Made by a program: the position numbers and the translations under genes. This document shows positions 26,994-34,959 of a stretch of 64,000 nt of DNA, piece by piece (positions within the stretch are counted from its first letter, which is position 1; every line of letters starts with the position of its first letter). The stretch is from G963708235 sp963708235 (GTDB taxonomy: Bacteria > Actinomycetota > Acidimicrobiia > Spongiisociales > UBA5794). Where the stretch lies: assembly GCA_963708235.1 (NCBI GenBank), contig OY970200.1, positions 496,001 through 560,000 on the forward strand, read 5' to 3'. The notes beneath the pieces are model-generated. The model was not told the origin of the DNA. It made no database searches and saw only the letters and a list, made by a program, of their open reading frames with translations.

Positions 26994-27454
26994 GAAGAGC
27001 CCCCGGCGGGTGGGTCGAACTGCGGCTCGACATAGACCGAGTGTTCCGAGGAGACAGTTCCGCTCGGAACCAGACCGGTCAGGCTCTGATAGGGCGCAGT
27101 GACTTGCAAGATCCGCATCGTTCCGCCATTGGGGAAGTCCTGGCCACCGGCAAAGCTGTAGGTGGCGCCATCGACCACCACCAGGCTGCCGCAGATCATC
27201 GGACCGGCCGCCTGCCCGACAGCAGCGGCACACGCTCCCTCTTCGGCTGCGTGGCGGATCTCGGCGTTCTGGGTGGCGGCGTAGGAGAACTCCATGATCG
27301 CAAAGATCATGGCCAGAAAGACCGGGATGATCAGGGCGACCTCGACCATCGATGCCCCCCGTTCGGCGGTCCGTTCGGCCGTGCCATCGGCGCCGCGCCG
27401 GTGTCTGCGCCATAGCGGGCGCCGGTGGGCTCGGTTGGACGTCGACCGTGGCAC
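26987..27454 (-). CDS. TadE-like pseudopilin, first gene of the trio
   Basis: The protein has an arginine-rich cytoplasmic start and the TadE motif RGASMVEVALIIPVFLAMIFAIMEF, then IRHAAEEGACAAA. I chose GTG 27454 (155 residues) because GGGGGTGG lies five bases upstream; an ATG at 27505 would add 17 residues. Two cysteine pairs are visible in the secreted part. Confidence 0.75.
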   Translation of the reverse strand: MPRSTSNRAHRRPLWRRHRRGADGTAERTAERGASMVEVALIIPVFLAMIFAIMEFSYAATQNAEIRHAAEEGACAAAVGQAAGPMICGSLVVVDGATYSFAGGQDFPNGGTMRILQVTAPYQSLTGLVPSGTVSSEHSVYVEPQFDPPAGGSSC

Positions 27455-27575
27455 GAGTCCACCCCCTACGGATGTCGCCGGCCCGACTGCGGGACGTGTG
27501 ACCACGCTCAGAAGCGTACACCCGGTGTGACGCCTGGGCTACCGCCCGCCGAACGTCGCCGGAACCGGTCCCGTC

Positions 27576-28424
27576 TCAGCCGCCGGACGGCACGTCGACG
27601 GTCAGCGACGGGTCGTCGACGTCGGCGATCCGGATATCCATCGAAAGCGTGGTGGGCTCGTCGTCATCGGTGGGGAGCCCACCGAAGGCCTGCGCCGACG
27701 CTTCGGCATCGAGGGTGGCGTCGACGGTCAACCCGGCGATCCAGCCGCCGTCGTCGGCGATCCACAGGTCGAGGGTCTCGAAGTCGGCGCCGCCGAGGTC
27801 CTCGATCAGCACGATGCAGGCCGCCGCCTCGACGTCTGCGGTGAGGTCGATCCGTCGGGTGGCGATCCCGTTGAGGTCCGCGGCGACGCCGTCCCAGTCG
27901 GTCTCGCATTCGGCGGTGTCGAAGTCACCCCAGAACACCGGATGCACCGGGCAGCCGAAGATGATGTCCTCGACGGCGCCGATCTCGGTCTCCTGGAAAC
28001 CTGACCCGTCGTCGAGCCAGACGCCGTCCGGGGTCACCACGGCGCTGTTGACGAGGGTGACCCCGTCGACCTCGATCGTCGATGTGCACTCGAAGTCCTC
28101 ACCGACGCGGGTGCCCGCCGTCACCACCTCCACCGGGTTCCCACCGACGTTGACCGCCACCGCACTACTGGCGGTGAACGAATCGAGCACGGTGGTCGGG
28201 GCCCCCTCCGGCTCGACCATGGCAACGGTGGTCGTGGTGTTCTCCTCCGGGTCGGATGCGGCGGACGTGGTGGTGATGTCGTCCGCAGCGGCCACCGAGG
28301 TGGTGGTCTCCGGGGACGTGGTGGTCTCCGGGGACGTGGTGGAGGACGCTTCCGAGTCGTCGCCGCTGCAGGCGGTGGCGAGGAGGGCGGCGGTGGCGAC
28401 GAGGGCGACGAGACGGTAACGCAC
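27576..28424 (-). CDS. Secreted lipoprotein, unknown function
   Basis: The 282-residue protein starts at GTG 28424 with AAGGAAG seven bases upstream. A signal peptide ends in the lipobox LLATACSG, so it should be lipidated on the outer face of the membrane. A Ser/Thr/Glu-rich linker with two SPETTT repeats follows, then a beta-rich domain of about 200 residues. The domain layout resembles actinobacterial LprG/LppX-type lipoproteins, but I cannot confirm that from sequence alone. Confidence 0.75.
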   Translation of the reverse strand: MRYRLVALVATAALLATACSGDDSEASSTTSPETTTSPETTTSVAAADDITTTSAASDPEENTTTTVAMVEPEGAPTTVLDSFTASSAVAVNVGGNPVEVVTAGTRVGEDFECTSTIEVDGVTLVNSAVVTPDGVWLDDGSGFQETEIGAVEDIIFGCPVHPVFWGDFDTAECETDWDGVAADLNGIATRRIDLTADVEAAACIVLIEDLGGADFETLDLWIADDGGWIAGLTVDATLDAEASAQAFGGLPTDDDEPTTLSMDIRIADVDDPSLTVDVPSGG

Positions 28425-28515
28425 GGGGAGCTTCCTTCGAGAGCGGTTCGGGGCACAACCTACCCGGAAGCAGGATGCACCGGAACTGCCGACACGGCCG
28501 CAGCCTGGCGACCGT

Positions 28516-29646
28516 TCAGCGGGAGGAGACCAGCAGCGGCACCTGGCGCTCGGCGTCGGTGAGCCCACCGTGATTGCCGATCATCCGGTCGTCGCTACGC
28601 CGGTGGAGCAGCAGGAAGCCGTCGTCGGCGACCAGGATCCCGTTGGGGCGGCGCTCGGCGAAGCTGGGATGTCGTGGTCCATCCCCCCACCATCCGGCAG
28701 CGTCGTCGAAGGGAACCCATGTCGCCGGTAGCCGCTCCGCCAGGGAGGCTCCCTCCCCCCGGACGAACATGGCGCGACCGTCCCCGTAGAAGATGCGGCC
28801 GTCGTGGTCGGCCTTGTCGATCCGGATCTGACGGTCCGGGGGGAAGTCGACGTGGCCGTGATCGGCAGTTCCCACCACGACCACCCCGGGCGGGACCGCC
28901 TGGGTGACCGCAGACCACACATAATCCGCCACGCTCAACGCCTCGGCGTACTGCGGTGAGCCCTGACCGTAGACGTGGGCGGCAAAGTCGACGTGCGGGA
29001 CGTAGGTCACCACGATCCGTCGCCTCCCCGTCCCGTGCGGGTTGGCAAGTTGCGCGGTGGCGGTGACCAGTTCGGAGATCGATCCGACCGGATCGAAACG
29101 ACAACCCCGGTAGAGCATCCGGCTCAGCGGGCTCCCCTCGAACGATTCCGGCTGCACCGTCACCGCATCCGCACCGGCCTGTCCGAGACGCTCCCACAGG
29201 TTGGGCGCCGGCAGCATCGAGGCGGTGTCGTGTGCCACTGGGTCGCCCCAGATCGACGTCCATTTGATCGTGTTGACCACCAGATCGTGCTCGGGCATCC
29301 ACAACTGGTATCCGAGCAGGCCATGCTGGGCAGGGGGGCGCCCGGTGGCGATGGTGGAGAGCGCCACCGTGGTGGTCGAGGGGAACGGCGCATCCAGCGT
29401 CCCCACCACATCGGCGGCGAGGAAGCCGGCACTGGGATGGCCGAGCTGGTGGGAGCCCAGACCGTCGAAGACCACGAGCACATAGGTGTCCGCATCTGGA
29501 ACGGCGGCGGCGAGGTGGGGGTGGAGCCGTGGGGCGACCGCTGATCCGATGAGCCGGTACTCGAGCTCGGCCACCAGGTTGAGCAGCGAACCGCCGCGGT
29601 AGTCCGGCAGCGTCACCGCTCGTGCCGGCTCGGTCCCCGTTGTCAT
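28516..29646 (-). CDS. Nucleotide pyrophosphatase / type I phosphodiesterase family protein
   Basis: The 376-residue protein belongs to the alkaline phosphatase superfamily. Metal-binding motifs are visible: VVFDGLGSHQ near residue 60, the nucleophile threonine in FPSTTTVAL near residue 90, HVDFAAHVYG near 220, and GTADHGHVDF near 260. Actinobacterial homologues are annotated as nucleotide pyrophosphatases; substrate is unknown. No signal peptide is seen. Start at ATG 29646 is preferred over one at 29688 since GGAGG lies ten bases before it. Confidence 0.82.
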   Translation of the reverse strand: MTTGTEPARAVTLPDYRGGSLLNLVAELEYRLIGSAVAPRLHPHLAAAVPDADTYVLVVFDGLGSHQLGHPSAGFLAADVVGTLDAPFPSTTTVALSTIATGRPPAQHGLLGYQLWMPEHDLVVNTIKWTSIWGDPVAHDTASMLPAPNLWERLGQAGADAVTVQPESFEGSPLSRMLYRGCRFDPVGSISELVTATAQLANPHGTGRRRIVVTYVPHVDFAAHVYGQGSPQYAEALSVADYVWSAVTQAVPPGVVVVGTADHGHVDFPPDRQIRIDKADHDGRIFYGDGRAMFVRGEGASLAERLPATWVPFDDAAGWWGDGPRHPSFAERRPNGILVADDGFLLLHRRSDDRMIGNHGGLTDAERQVPLLVSSR

Positions 29647-29770
29647 GTTGGACGCGCCTCCAGGATTCAGTCGTACGCCCGGAACCATCAGTCTGGCACC
29701 ATCGGACCGGGCACCGGACGCCGGGTCACCACCTGGGTGGATGCGGCTCCGGGGCCGGGCCGCGTCAACT

Positions 29771-29798
29771 TTGGCGGCCTAGTGGGCGCTCCTATACT
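29771..29798 (+). promoter_or_regulatory. Predicted promoter of the nuo2 operon
   Basis: TTGGCG (29771-29776) and TATACT (29793-29798) are 16 bases apart, 58 bases before the nuoA2 GTG. This is a good match to a housekeeping sigma-70 promoter and gives operon 2 its own control. Confidence 0.65.
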
Positions 29799-29855
29799 CG
29801 CCCCGGACATCGGCAGCCGTGCCGCCCCCGACGCACGTAAAGGTTTACGACGATC

Positions 29856-30239
29856 GTGCTTGACCAGTATCTCGGCAGCTACATCACCGTGGCCGCCTTC
29901 TTGGCGGTCGGTGCGCTGTTGGTGGGCGGTGCGATGCTGGCGTCGTCGGCCCTCCGGCCCAACAAGCCGAGCCCCGCCAAGCTGGAGAGCTACGAGAGCG
30001 GGATGGACCCGGTCGGCAGTGGCTGGTCACAGACCCAGATCCGCTACTACGTGTTTGCGCTTCTCTTCCTCATCTTCGATGTCGAAGCGGTATTCATCTT
30101 TCCGTGGGCGCTCCAGCTCGACACCTTCACCGAGATGGGTCTGGGCGGCTACGTGCTCGTCGAGATGATCATCTTCATCGTGATCCTGGTCATGGGACTC
30201 GTCTATGCAGTTCGCAAGGGAGTGCTCAAATGGGAGTGA
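29856..30239 (+). CDS. nuoA: NADH-quinone oxidoreductase subunit A, operon 2
   Basis: The 127-residue second NuoA has three helices, YESGMDPVGSGWSQ and FDVEAVFIFPWA. It starts at GTG 29856 and opens an 11-gene operon that lacks nuoE, nuoF and nuoG. It is clearly diverged from NuoA1, so the operon is not a recent duplication. Confidence 0.95.
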   Translation: MLDQYLGSYITVAAFLAVGALLVGGAMLASSALRPNKPSPAKLESYESGMDPVGSGWSQTQIRYYVFALLFLIFDVEAVFIFPWALQLDTFTEMGLGGYVLVEMIIFIVILVMGLVYAVRKGVLKWE

Positions 30240-30727
30240 TCGAGAAGTTCGGCGCCCCGAAACCCGTGTCTTGGCTGCTCAACTGGTCCCGGAAGTACTC
30301 GTTGTGGTTCTTCCAGTTCGGACTCGCCTGCTGCGCCATCGAGATGATGGCCGCCTCCAGCCCCCGCTACGACTTCATGCGGTTCGGCATCATCCCGCTT
30401 CCCGCTTCGCCCCGACAGGCCGACCTGATGGTGGTGGCCGGCACGGTCACCGACAAGATGGCGCCGGCGGTGCGGCGGTTGTACGACCAGATGCCCGAAC
30501 CCAAGTATGTGATCTCGATGGGTTCCTGCTCCAACTGTGGCGGGCCCTACTGGGACTCCTATTCGGTCACCAAAGGTGTCGATCAGGTGATCCCCGTCGA
30601 CGTCTACGTCCCCGGGTGCCCGCCCCGCCCCGAGGCACTGATGGAGGGCATCGTGCTTCTCCAGGACATGATCACCAACGAAGACGTGCGCGAGAAGTGG
30701 AGCAGGCGTGACCGACAGCCCGTCTGA
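30230..30727 (+). CDS. nuoB: NADH-quinone oxidoreductase subunit B, operon 2
   Basis: The 165-residue protein has the N2 ligands in FGLACCAIEMM, MGSCSNCGG and PGCPPRP. An extra cysteine (SNC) is present compared with NuoB1. ATG 30230 is favoured by AAGGGAG seven bases upstream; a GTG six bases later is also possible. It overlaps nuoA2 by ten bases and nuoC2 by 20. Confidence 0.95.
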   Translation: MGVIEKFGAPKPVSWLLNWSRKYSLWFFQFGLACCAIEMMAASSPRYDFMRFGIIPLPASPRQADLMVVAGTVTDKMAPAVRRLYDQMPEPKYVISMGSCSNCGGPYWDSYSVTKGVDQVIPVDVYVPGCPPRPEALMEGIVLLQDMITNEDVREKWSRRDRQPV

Positions 30728-31379
30728 TCCCGCAGCCACCGACATCGAAACCGACGACGTGCCCGCCGACGCCGTCGAACAGGATGCGCTGGCGGTCTAT
30801 GCGGCGGCGATCGCCGATCGGATCGGCGCCACCTCCTGGACGGCCGAGCTCGACACCGTGCGGCTGATGGTCGACCGGGAGCGCTGGGTCGAGGCCGTCA
30901 CCGCCGTCGGTGAGGAACTCCCGTTCTTCTCCTGGCTGTCCGCCATCGACTGGTCCCGCGAGGTCGCCGTCGGTGAACCCGCCGCCGATGTCGACGAGTT
31001 GGAGGAGCGCTACGAGGTGCTCTGTCACATGTCCTCGATCCACAGCGCCGACAATGTCATCGTCGTCACCACCCTTCCCAAGGACGACCCGAGCATCGAC
31101 TCGCTGGTCCCCGCCTTCGGGGGCGCCGAATGGCACGAGCGGGAGGCCGCCGAGATGTTCGGGATCGACTTCCGCGGTCACCCCAACCTCACCCACCTCT
31201 ACCTCCCCGATGCGTTCGAGGGGCATCCGCTCCGCAAGTCCTTCGCCCTGCTCAGCCGCGAGGTCAAGCCCTGGCCGGGCACCGTCGACGTCGAGGGGCT
31301 GCCCTCCACCGAGAATGTCGAGGCCTCCACCGAGAATGTCGAGGCCGGGGCCGGCGAAACCGAAGGTGGTGACGCATGA
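30708..31379 (+). CDS. nuoC: NADH-quinone oxidoreductase subunit C, operon 2
   Basis: The 223-residue protein has the NuoC signature EREAAEMFGIDFRGHPN and FEGHPLRKSF. Both ends are extended: an acidic N-terminus and a C-terminus with a perfect seven-residue duplication (STENVEA twice), encoded by a 21-bp tandem repeat at 31305-31346. Starts at GTG 30708. Confidence 0.94.
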   Translation: MTDSPSDPAATDIETDDVPADAVEQDALAVYAAAIADRIGATSWTAELDTVRLMVDRERWVEAVTAVGEELPFFSWLSAIDWSREVAVGEPAADVDELEERYEVLCHMSSIHSADNVIVVTTLPKDDPSIDSLVPAFGGAEWHEREAAEMFGIDFRGHPNLTHLYLPDAFEGHPLRKSFALLSREVKPWPGTVDVEGLPSTENVEASTENVEAGAGETEGGDA

Positions 31380-32569
31380 CCCAGCTCGACCCGCGGGCGG
31401 CAATGCATCTCTCCGAGGCGTCGGTGTCGGTCGAACTCGAGACGCCGGGGATGACGCTCAACATCGGCCCGCAGCACCCGTCCACCCACGGTGTGCTCCG
31501 ACTGGTCGCCCGTGTCGACGGAGAACGGGTCGACTCGGTCGACCCCGTGATCGGGTACATGCACCGCGGCTACGAGAAGCTCGCCGAGGTCCGCACCTAC
31601 GCCCAGACCATCGCCCTGGTCAACCGGATCGACTGGGTCTCTGGTTTCGCCAACGAGATCCCGCTCGTGGCCGGGATCGAGCGGATGGTGGGCGTCGAAC
31701 CGCCACCGAGAGCCCAGTACATCCGGCTCATCCTCACCGAGATGGCCCGCATCTCCTCCCATCTGGTGTTCATGTCGTCGTTCCCGCTGGAGCTCGGCGC
31801 CGCCACGCCACTTATGCACGCCCTCCGTGAGCGCGAGCGGGTCCTCGAACTGCTCGAGAGTGTCACCGGGGGCCGGTTCCACCCCAACTTCAACCGGGTC
31901 GGCGGGGTCAAGCCGGTCTACGGAGGTGGGTCGACCACCAAGAAGCAGGAACAGGATCTGCCGGCCGGGTTCCTCCAGGGCACCCGCGACGCCATGGACA
32001 AGGTGCTGTTCATCTGCGACGAACTGGACAAGCTGGTCACCGGCAACGACTTCTTCAAGGCCCGCACGGTCGGTGTCGGGGTGATCCCGCTGGACAAGGC
32101 CGTCGAGTACGGGGTGTCCGGCCCCAACCTGAGGGCGTCCGGCTCGGACTTCGATCTGCGCAAGCACGAGCACCTGCTGCCCTATGACGATCTCGAGTTC
32201 GAGATCCCGACCGGCGCCAACGGCGACTCGTACGACCGGTATGCGGTCCGGCTCGAGGAAATCCGCCAGGCGACCCGCATCATCCAGCAGGCGATCGACC
32301 GGATCCCGTCGGGACCGCTCCAGGCCAAGGTGCCCCGTGTGCTCAAGGTCCCGGTCGGTCAGACCTATGTCCGTGCCGAGAACCCCAAAGGCGAGATGGG
32401 CTACTACATCGTGTCCCAGGGGGGGCGGATCCCGTACCGGATGAAGATCCGCTCGGCGTCGTTCTCCAACCTGTCGATCCTCCCCTGGGTTCTCCAGGGC
32501 CAGCTGATCCCCGATCTGGTTGCCATCCTGGGAAGCCTCGACTTCGTGCTGGGGGACGTCGACCGATGA
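31376..32569 (+). CDS. nuoD: NADH-quinone oxidoreductase subunit D, operon 2
   Basis: The 397-residue protein is complete and begins close to the conserved domain (NIGPQHPSTHGVLR), without the long acidic extension of NuoD1. It ends GDVDR, like the frameshifted copy. It carries an insertion, STTKKQEQDLP, after KPVYGGG that is not seen in NuoD1. It lies next to nuoH2 without NADH-module genes between them. Confidence 0.96.
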   Translation: MTQLDPRAAMHLSEASVSVELETPGMTLNIGPQHPSTHGVLRLVARVDGERVDSVDPVIGYMHRGYEKLAEVRTYAQTIALVNRIDWVSGFANEIPLVAGIERMVGVEPPPRAQYIRLILTEMARISSHLVFMSSFPLELGAATPLMHALRERERVLELLESVTGGRFHPNFNRVGGVKPVYGGGSTTKKQEQDLPAGFLQGTRDAMDKVLFICDELDKLVTGNDFFKARTVGVGVIPLDKAVEYGVSGPNLRASGSDFDLRKHEHLLPYDDLEFEIPTGANGDSYDRYAVRLEEIRQATRIIQQAIDRIPSGPLQAKVPRVLKVPVGQTYVRAENPKGEMGYYIVSQGGRIPYRMKIRSASFSNLSILPWVLQGQLIPDLVAILGSLDFVLGDVDR

Positions 32570-33579
32570 ACTTCTGGATCGAGCTGATCCTCAAGCTGGT
32601 GCTCGTCCTCGGCGTGGTGGTGCTTCCCGGTGCGCTGGTCGTGATCTTCGCCGAACTCAAGGTGTCGGCCCACATGCAGAGCCGCATCGGGCCCTACTTC
32701 GCCGGTGGCCGGTTCGGATGGGCGCAGCCGCTCGCCGACGGTCTCAAGTTCATGCAGAAAGAGGATCTGGTCCCCGCTGCGGCCGACAAGACGGTCTACA
32801 AGCTCGCTCCGTACGTGATGCTCGCCGGCACCGTCGCCACCTTCGTCGTGATCCCGTTCGGACCCGATCTCGTCGCCGAGAACCTCGATGTCGGGGTGTT
32901 CTACCTGCTGGCGATCTCGTCGCTGTCCACGCTTGCCGTGTTGATGGCCGGTTGGTCGTCAGGGAACAAGTATTCGTTGATCGGCGGTCTGCGCGCCGCC
33001 GCCCAGCTCATCGCCTACGAGCTGCCGCTGGTGCTCGCCGTGATCGGGGTGGTGATCCAGGCCGGGACCCTGTCGCTCAACGGGATGGTCGATGCCCAGG
33101 CCGAGCCGGTGTTCCATCTGGGCAGCATCGCCGTCAGCCTCCCCTTCATCCTCAAGGGTCAGATCATCGGGTTCGTGATCTTCACCATCGCCGCCCTCGC
33201 CGAGTTGAGCCGGATCCCCTTCGACATGCCGATCGCCGAGTCCGAGCTGACGATGGGCTACCTCACCGAGTACTCGGGGTTGCGTTTCACCATGTTCTTC
33301 CTCGGCGAGTACGCCGGGATGATCTCGCTCAGCGCCGTCGCCGCCACGCTGTTCCTCGGGGGGTACTGGATACCCGGGGTGCCGGCCGACATGCTCAACA
33401 TCGTGGGGCCGGTGGTCCTGGTGGCTAAGGTCGGGGCGCTCTGCTTCCTCTTCATCTGGATGCGCTGGTCCTTTCCTCGTCTGCGTGAGGACCAGCTCCA
33501 GGCGCTGGCGTGGAAATGGCTTATCCCGCTGGCACTGGTCAACATCGTCGTGACCGCAGTCTTCAAGGTGGTGTTCTGA
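32566..33579 (+). CDS. nuoH: NADH-quinone oxidoreductase subunit H, operon 2
   Basis: The 337-residue membrane protein has AELKVSAHMQSRIGP, AGWSSGNKYSLIGGLRA and RIPFDMPIAESELTMGY, the NuoH quinone-channel signatures. It overlaps nuoD2 by four bases and nuoI2 by one. Confidence 0.95.
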   Translation: MNFWIELILKLVLVLGVVVLPGALVVIFAELKVSAHMQSRIGPYFAGGRFGWAQPLADGLKFMQKEDLVPAAADKTVYKLAPYVMLAGTVATFVVIPFGPDLVAENLDVGVFYLLAISSLSTLAVLMAGWSSGNKYSLIGGLRAAAQLIAYELPLVLAVIGVVIQAGTLSLNGMVDAQAEPVFHLGSIAVSLPFILKGQIIGFVIFTIAALAELSRIPFDMPIAESELTMGYLTEYSGLRFTMFFLGEYAGMISLSAVAATLFLGGYWIPGVPADMLNIVGPVVLVAKVGALCFLFIWMRWSFPRLREDQLQALAWKWLIPLALVNIVVTAVFKVVF

Positions 33580-34109
33580 TGGCCAATGACAAGCCGGCCG
33601 CCGACCAGGCAACCAACAAGACTTCCGCCAAGGAGGTGGTCGCCGCCAAGAGCGCCCCGTTCGTCGGGCTCGCCAAGGGGATGGCGGTCACCATGAAGGC
33701 GTTCCTCACCAAGCCGGTGACCGTCAACTACCCGCTGGTCAAGGAAGTCCCGGTGCCCCGCGCCCGCGGGGTGATCGCCCTCGACACCGAGGCCTGCACC
33801 GTCTGCATGCTGTGTGCCCGTGAGTGCCCCGACTGGTGCATCTACATCGAGGGTCACAAGGAGGCGATCCCGCCCACCACCGAGGGTGGCCGGGTGCGCA
33901 CCCGCAACGAGCTCGACCGCTTCGACATCGACTACGGGCTGTGCATGTACTGCGGCATCTGTGTCGAGGTCTGTCCCTTCGATGCGCTGTTCTGGAGCCC
34001 CGACTACGAATACAGCGAGTACAAGCTGAGCAACATGCTCCACGACAAGGAGCGGCTCACCGACTGGCTCGCCACCGTCCCCGAAGCTCCCGCCCTGGAG
34101 CCGCAATGA
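33579..34109 (+). CDS. nuoI: NADH-quinone oxidoreductase subunit I, operon 2
   Basis: The 176-residue protein has two [4Fe-4S] motifs, CTVCMLCARECPDWC and CMYCGICVEVCP, after a 40-residue amphipathic N-terminus. In an enzyme without NuoEFG, NuoI is the most exposed iron-sulfur subunit and the likely docking point for the electron donor, as in the ferredoxin-using NDH-1 of photosynthetic organisms. Confidence 0.95.
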   Translation: MANDKPAADQATNKTSAKEVVAAKSAPFVGLAKGMAVTMKAFLTKPVTVNYPLVKEVPVPRARGVIALDTEACTVCMLCARECPDWCIYIEGHKEAIPPTTEGGRVRTRNELDRFDIDYGLCMYCGICVEVCPFDALFWSPDYEYSEYKLSNMLHDKERLTDWLATVPEAPALEPQ

Positions 34110-34654
34110 CGGTTTCCGACTGGTTCTCCACGACCCAGAACTGGGCCTTCCTGGCGATGGCGGTGCCCACGCTGTTCGCCGCATTCCGGGTCGTCACCAC
34201 CCGCAACGTGGTGCACTCGGTGCTCTACCTGGTCGTTGCGCTCGGCGGGTCGGCGGCGATGTTCATCCTGCTCGGCGCTGAGTTCGTCGCCTGGACCGTG
34301 GTCCTGGTCAACATCGGGGCAATCGTGGTGTTGTTCCTGTTCGGAACCATGATCACGAGGGCCCCGGCCGGGAAGGACCCCGAGCTCAGCGCTCCCAGGT
34401 TCACCAAGCTCGCCGCCGCCGCCGTGTCCGGGTTGCTGTTCATCGTGATCGGTGGGGCCATGCTCGACGGGTTCCAGGGACAGACCATCGACAGTGCGGC
34501 CGGCCCGACCGGGACCGCCCAGCTCGGCGAGGCGCTGTTCACCCGCTACGTGATCCCGTTCGAGGTGGTGTCGTTCCTGCTGCTCGGCGCCCTGATCGGC
34601 GGCATCGTGCTGGCCCGACCCGACCCCGAGCCCGGTGAAGGGTCAGGTCTGTGA
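34106..34654 (+). CDS. nuoJ: NADH-quinone oxidoreductase subunit J, operon 2
   Basis: The 182-residue protein shows five hydrophobic segments and the conserved NVVHSVLYLVVALGG and VVLVNIGAIVVLFLFGTM regions. It starts in a four-base overlap with nuoI2. Confidence 0.94.
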   Translation: MTVSDWFSTTQNWAFLAMAVPTLFAAFRVVTTRNVVHSVLYLVVALGGSAAMFILLGAEFVAWTVVLVNIGAIVVLFLFGTMITRAPAGKDPELSAPRFTKLAAAAVSGLLFIVIGGAMLDGFQGQTIDSAAGPTGTAQLGEALFTRYVIPFEVVSFLLLGALIGGIVLARPDPEPGEGSGL

Positions 34655-34959
34655 TGCTGATCAACCAGTTCCTGCTCGTAGGTGCGGCGCTGTTCTCTCT
34701 GGGTGTCTACGGCGTCCTGGTGCGGCGCAACGCCGTGCTGGTGCTGATCTCGGTCGAGCTGATGCTCGCCGGAGTCAACGTCAACCTGGTGGCGTTCGAC
34801 CGCTTCCTCGGTGACACCCTGGTCGGCGGGCAGATGTTCTCGCTGTTCGTGATCGCCGTCGCCGCCGCCGAGGTCGGCATCGGTATCGCCATCATCCTGC
34901 TGATCTTCCGGAACCGTCGCTCGGCCAACGTGGACGAGCTCGATCTGCTGAAACTCTGA
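34651..34959 (+). CDS. nuoK: NADH-quinone oxidoreductase subunit K, operon 2
   Basis: A 102-residue three-helix protein with the proton-path glutamates in SVELMLAGVN and AAAEVGIG. GTG 34651 overlaps the nuoJ2 stop by four bases in the same way as other genes here; the next codon is ATG 34654, an equally possible start one residue later. Confidence 0.95.
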   Translation: MMLINQFLLVGAALFSLGVYGVLVRRNAVLVLISVELMLAGVNVNLVAFDRFLGDTLVGGQMFSLFVIAVAAAEVGIGIAIILLIFRNRRSANVDELDLLKL

